Assembly: GCA_964534765.1 (NCBI GenBank)
Contig: CAZHRJ010000025.1
Coordinates: 1-26,925, forward strand
Source: CAZHRJ01 sp964534765
GTDB taxonomy: Bacteria > Lindowbacteria > 2-12-FULL-62-27
Length of the DNA: 26,925 nt
Direction of reading: 5' to 3'
The first letter of the stretch is position 1, and each line of letters begins with the position of its first letter. The position numbers and the translations under genes are program-made. The notes under the pieces are model-generated. The model made no database searches and was not told where the DNA came from. It saw only the letters and a program-made list of their open reading frames with translations. This document shows, piece after piece, positions 10,601-16,600 of this stretch.

Positions 10601-13600
10601 ACAATGTTGGTGTCTGCGCTGGAGATGAAAACCCCCGCGCGGAGGTTACCCCGGATCAAATTGTGCCGGATGGTCGAGAACCGGGCCGGGGACATCGCTA
10701 CGCCGTACTGTTTGTTGTAGCGGATAACATTTCCCGTGCAGACCACGATGTTTGTAATGGAAGACGCCGACTCATCGGTAATCTCAATTCCCGACTGAAC
10801 GTTGGAGTCCAGGATGTTCTGAGCGACCAGAACGTTCTGGCAAGCGTCGATTTGCACGCCGGCCTTGCCGCTCAACGCCACACTGTTTCGCGCGATGAGC
10901 ACCGTGTCCGAAATGAATGCGTAAATCCCTTGGCCGCCGTTGGAATCAACGGTATTGTCGGTTACCGTATCGTAATTGCTGTTATAAATGGTGATTCCCC
11001 ACGATTTATTGTAGCTGGTGATGTTGTTTGTAACGGTGTTGTGAATGGAACCGCTCTCGATGTCGATTCCATATCCATTGGCCGCGTTGTTCCAGTTGTA
11101 TCCGACCTGATTTCCCCTGATGGTGTTCGTGTCTGACTTTTGCCAGAAAAGAATTCCGATGTTGCCGCAAGAACTCACACTGTCGCTCGCTATTTCCGAT
11201 TTGTCCACATTCATAAACCGCATCCCGTCATACGCGCCCGTGATGCCGATGTTTTTGATAATCAACCCCGATTGCGTGTCGGCGTAGATGCCGTAGAGTC
11301 CAGTGACCGAACTGTCCCCCGGCGGATCAAAGACGGTCGCGCCAGAGTCCTTCCCGATGATGGTGATATTGTCGGTGTCGATGGAGAAAACAGCCGTTTC
11401 CGCTGACGACACAATGACGTACGTCTCGACGTATCGGCCGGCGTCGACGAAAATCGTGTCGCCGGATTTGGCGGATTGGAGGGCCTTTGCGACAGATCGG
11501 TATGGCTTCGATACAGACCCATCTCCATACGACGTGTCCGATCCGCCTCCATACGTGAACGAGTCGGCGGATGAATTGTAGGTGTCATTAACGTACCAGA
11601 TGCTTCGCGTCGCCTTGGCGTATTTTGTGTCAGTGAGGAACGACTGATTGACAGGCGTCGATCCGTCGATCGACGTCAGACGATAATAATACGTATTCCC
11701 CGCGCTCGTGCCGGTGTCGGTCCAGGACGTCGCACTCGATGAGGCGATAAACCCGAGATTGGCGCCATTCGCCCAGTTGTTCGTATCGGCCCGGTTGGTC
11801 AGCCGGTAGATTCTTGCCCCCGCATACCCGACCGACCCTCCATTGGTTTCCTCGTTGATCGTCGGGATCGTCCAGGAGATCGCGATCTGGCCAATCGAGT
11901 CCGCCGTCGCGGAAACGCTCGCCGGCAACCCCGGCGCCGTCGTGTCGGAAGCGCCGCCCGCCGTGTCCACCGGGCCCAGCCGGTAGGGCCGGAAAGCGTT
12001 GACGGTGTCGCTGACTTTGGTGTCGATGGCGATCTCGTCGGTCGTGTCGAACCAGTTCCGGCTGATGGCGTGCGATGATCCGAGATTCGCGGCGGCCTGG
12101 TTGTAAATATGCTTGACCGCGTTCGAGAGAAAATTGTTTTTCGATATCACGTGCCCGCCGCCCGTGCCGGTCACGTAGACGCCGGTGTCGCTGTTCGTGA
12201 TGTCATTTTGCAGGATGACGACGGTGTCGCCGCCGCTCAGATAGACACCCGCACGCACATTGCCGCGGATCAGGCTGCTCCGCACGGTTGATCGCGCGGC
12301 CGGAACCATCGCCACACCGTACTGCCGGTTATAGCGAATGAGGTTGTTCGTGCAGGAAATCCAACTGGGGGTGACGGCCGACGCGTCAAAACACTCGATC
12401 CCCGACCCGAGGTTCGAGTCGAAAGTATTCCGGGCGATCAGGACGTTCTGGGCGCCGTCGATGAGCAGGCCGGAATTGCCGTTCGATGTCGCGACGTTGC
12501 CCGTGAAAATGGCGGTATCGGACGTGAACAGATACACGCCGTAGGACGTGTTCGAATCCGAGAGATTATTCGTATACGTGTCAAAGGCATCGCTCGTGGC
12601 GCTGATCCCGTACAGTTTGTTGTTGTTCGCGACATTGGAAGAGACCGTATTATGCCGGCCGTTCTGGAGAACAAATCCGTAGACGTTATAGGCCGCCTGG
12701 TTTCCGGAAAGGGTATTCGATTCGGAATTTTGCCCAAAATTAATTCCCGCGTTGCCGCAGCTTCCGGCGCTGTCGCCGCTGACGGTCGATTTGTCGACAT
12801 TGAGAAAATAGATTCCCTCGAACGCGCCCGTGACCCCGATGTTCTTGATGGCCAGTCCGCTTTGCGTGTCGGCGAAAATACCGTAAAGCCCGTTGACCGA
12901 ACTGTCTCCCGGCGGGTCGAAGACGGTGGCGTTCGAGTCCTTCCCGATGATCGTCAGGTTGTCCGTGTCAATCTTGAACACCGCGGTCTCGGTCGATGAG
13001 ACGATGACATGGGTTTCCACGTATCGCCCGGCGTCCACGAATATCGTGTCGCCCGATTTCGCCGATTGCAGCGCTTTCGCCACTGACCGATAGGGCTTGC
13101 TCGCCGTCCCCTGGCCATACGACGTGTCCGACCCGCCGGCGGTGGTGAACGAATCGACGGAGGAGCTGTACGTGTCATTCACATACCATGCCCCGCTGCT
13201 GGCCGTGGCCGATCGCGTGTCCGAGAAGAACGACTGGTTGACCGGGGTGCTTCCGTCCAGAGAGGTCAGCCGGTAATAGTAGGTGGTCCCGTTGCTGACG
13301 GTGGTGTCGGTCCACTGCGTCTCGGTGGACCCGGCCACCCGGACGAGATTGGCCACGTTCGCCCAGTTCGTCGTGTCGGCTGATGTCAGCCGGTAGACCC
13401 GGGCGCCCGCATATCCGACGGACCCGCCGTTGGTCTCCTCCTGGGTGCCCGGGATTGCCCACGTCACGGTGATGGTTCCGGTCGCGGCCGTGCACGTCAC
13501 GCCGGACGGCGGAAAGGGCGCGGTCGTGTCGCCACCCGGTTTCGTGTCCACCATCCCCAGCCGGTACGGCCGGAAGGATATCTTTTTTGTCGACGCCGTG

Positions 13601-16600
13601 TCGCTGATCATCGTATCGATCCGCACTTCATCCGTCGTGTCCCACCAGTTTCGGCTGAAATCAAAAGCGACGTTCGTCTGATTGAACACCCCGCTGTCCT
13701 TGCTCGATGACGACGGATAAATGTTGTTCTTCTGGAACGTGTCGCCGTCGGTCGACCCCAATAGCCACACCTGATATCCGGCGTTCGAGTCGAAGGTGTT
13801 CATCATCACGAGCGTCTGCGTGCAGTGCCGCAGATAGATACCGGCGTCCTGGTTGCCCGACACGAGGTTGTGGCGGACGGCCAAAAACGAACTGGAGACC
13901 AATTTGATGCCGTGACTTGCGCCGGCTCGGACTACGTTGTTGCCAAGCTCGGCGTAAGAACTGTTTTGGACGACGATACCGGCGGCGTTGGAGTCCAACC
14001 GGTTGCCGTAGAGGGCGTTGGTGTTGGAGCCGGAGTCAATATCGATTCCGGCGGAGGCGTTCAAGGTGATGACGTTGGTTGAAATGGAATTGTTCCAGCC
14101 GGCTGCGATTTTGAGTCCGACAAGATTCGATGCGAAGGCATTATGGGCAAGGACGTTGGTGTCGCACCCTTGCGCGAGGTAAAGGCCGAGATTGGCGTTG
14201 GATGAGACGCTGTCGCCGATGAGTTCGGATTTGTCGACGTTGTTGAAATAAATCCCGATGGCGGCGCCGGTCACGCCGATGTTTTTGATGATGAGTCCTG
14301 ACTGCGTGTCGGCATAGATGCCGTACATCGTCGTGATCGATCCGGCGCCTGGCGGGTCGATCACGGTCGACGCGGAGTCCTTGCCGATGATTGTCAGGTT
14401 GTCGGTGTCGATTTTGAATGCCGCCGTCTCGGCCGATGAAACATGGACATACGTCTCGCCGTAAACGCCGGCGTCCACGAAAATCGTGTCACCCGATTTC
14501 GCCGATTGCAGCGCCTTGGCCACTGACCGGTACGGTTTCGAGACGGACCCGTCGCCGTAGGAAGTGTCCGACCCGCCGGCGGTGGTGAAGGAGTCGGCTG
14601 AAGAACTGTAGGTGTCATTCACATACCATTTGCCGCCGGATGCGGTAACGGATTTGGTGTCCGAAAAGAATGACTGATTGACGATCGTGTTGCCATCCAG
14701 CGACGTCAGCCGGTAATAGTAGGTGATTCCTCCGGAGACGGTCGTGTCGGTCCACTGCGTCTCGGTGGAACTGGCCACCCGAACGAGATTGGCCACGTTC
14801 GACCAGTTCGTCGTGTCGGCTGACGTCAGCCGGTAGACCCGGGCGCCGGCGTAGCCGACCGATCCGCCGTTTGTCTCCTCGCTGATCACCGGGATCCCCC
14901 ACGTCAGCGTGATATATCCGGTCGACGCCGTGCACGTTACACCGTTGGGCGGATGCGGCGCCGTCGTGTCCGCTCCCGGTTTCGTGTCCACCATCCCCAG
15001 CCGGTACGGCCGGAAATTTTTCGTGGTGGCGGTGTCATAGATGATCGAAGCGATCCGCACCTCATCTGTCGTGTCCCACCAGTTCCGGCTGAAATCAAAC
15101 GGGTTGCTTGATTGGTTCAGGATGGCGCTGTCCTTGTTGGATGCCGATGGGATCAGGTTATTTTTCTGAACCGTGTCGCCGTTGGATTTGCCCAGAATCC
15201 AGACTTGATATTTCGCGTTCGAGTCGAACGTGTTCATCATCACGATCGTTTGCGTGCAGTCCCGCAGATAGAGGCCGGCGTCCTCGTTGCTCGACAACAG
15301 ATTGTGCCGGACGGTGTTATACGAGCTCGTGCCAAACCTGATGCCGTGACTGGAGCTTGCGGTGAGCACGTTGTTGTTGAGGGCGGTGTATGAACTGTTA
15401 TAGACGGCGACGCCCGACAGGTTTGAGTCCATCCGGTTGCCGTAAATGGTGTTGTAGTGCGATCCCGTCTCAAGCTCGATGCCGACGTACGTATGGGATG
15501 TGATGATGGTGGTCGAAAGAGAGTTGTTCTGACTGGCGAAGAGTTTGCAGCCAAGGGCGTTAAAGGCAAGCGAGTTTAAGCTGAATGTGTTGGTGTCGCT
15601 GCCGCTCAAGTAAATGCCGTAACTGCCGTTTGAGGAAAAACTGTCGCCGGTGATATCGGATGAGTCGATATTGAGGAAGTGGATGCCGTTATAGGCCCCG
15701 GTGACCCCGATGTTTTTAATGACAAGGCCGGTCTGGGTGTCGGCGTAAATGCCGTACATCGTCGTAATCGAATTTGATCCCGGCGGGTCGATAACGGTCG
15801 ATGCCGAATCCTTGCCGATGATCGTCAGGTTGTTGGTGTCGATCTTGAATGCCGCCGTCTCGGTCGATGAGACCCAAACGTACGTGTCGCCGTACAATCC
15901 GGCGTCAATGACGATCGTGTCACCCGCCCGGGCTTTCATCATCGCCCGGGGAACGGTTTGGAACGGAAGCGCGCGGCTGCCGACGCCGGAGGTGTCGTTG
16001 CCGACGGCGTAGGTGTACGAGTCCCCGGTGGTCGAGGTGTCGTTGACGTACCACGTCCGGTTGGGCGTGTCTTGAAAAAATACGATCATCACGGCTTTCC
16101 CATGAATCACGTTGATCTGCTCCGCTTCAAACCGAGCCGAAACACCGGTGTAGGGCCGCGAGTTGGGGAACGTCGAGTCTCCGAAAGTCGATTTCTTGAG
16201 CGTGCCGGGCCAAGGCTGGCCGGGGCTATCGGTGCTCGTGTGGACGTCGCTGCTGTCGGCCTCGACGAGGTCCACGCGCCGGCGGCCATAGAGGTCCACG
16301 CGCTGGACGTCGTTTGAGGTGAGCGTCCCGATCGAATTGTTGATGTGCCAGATGAGCATCCCGGGCGCCAGACTCGTGTCGACGTCGGCGATCGTCGGCG
16401 CTCGGTACTCGAACAGAAAATATTCCGTGTCGACGCCGGCCAGCGCCCGGATTTTGTAAATCCGCGAATCCGATTCGGCCCGGGTGATAATCACATGCGT
16501 GTCGGCCGACAGCGTTACCGTCTCGCTCCATGACAGAAACTCCCGGCACCACGGGTCCATCCACACCGGCGAGTCGCCCTGGGGTCGGCCTTCATAGGTT

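Noticed and set aside
9052..11136. Two long plus-strand frames (323 and 370 codons) inside the giant gene
   Set aside because: Both mirror the repeated modules, and their apparent repeats (such as GVGINAV-like strings) are antisense copies of conserved module codons.
3424..16053. Regular repeats taken as a CRISPR-like or satellite array
   Set aside because: The units are 1.3-2.4 kb, stay in one reading frame, and differ mainly at silent positions, so they are protein modules.
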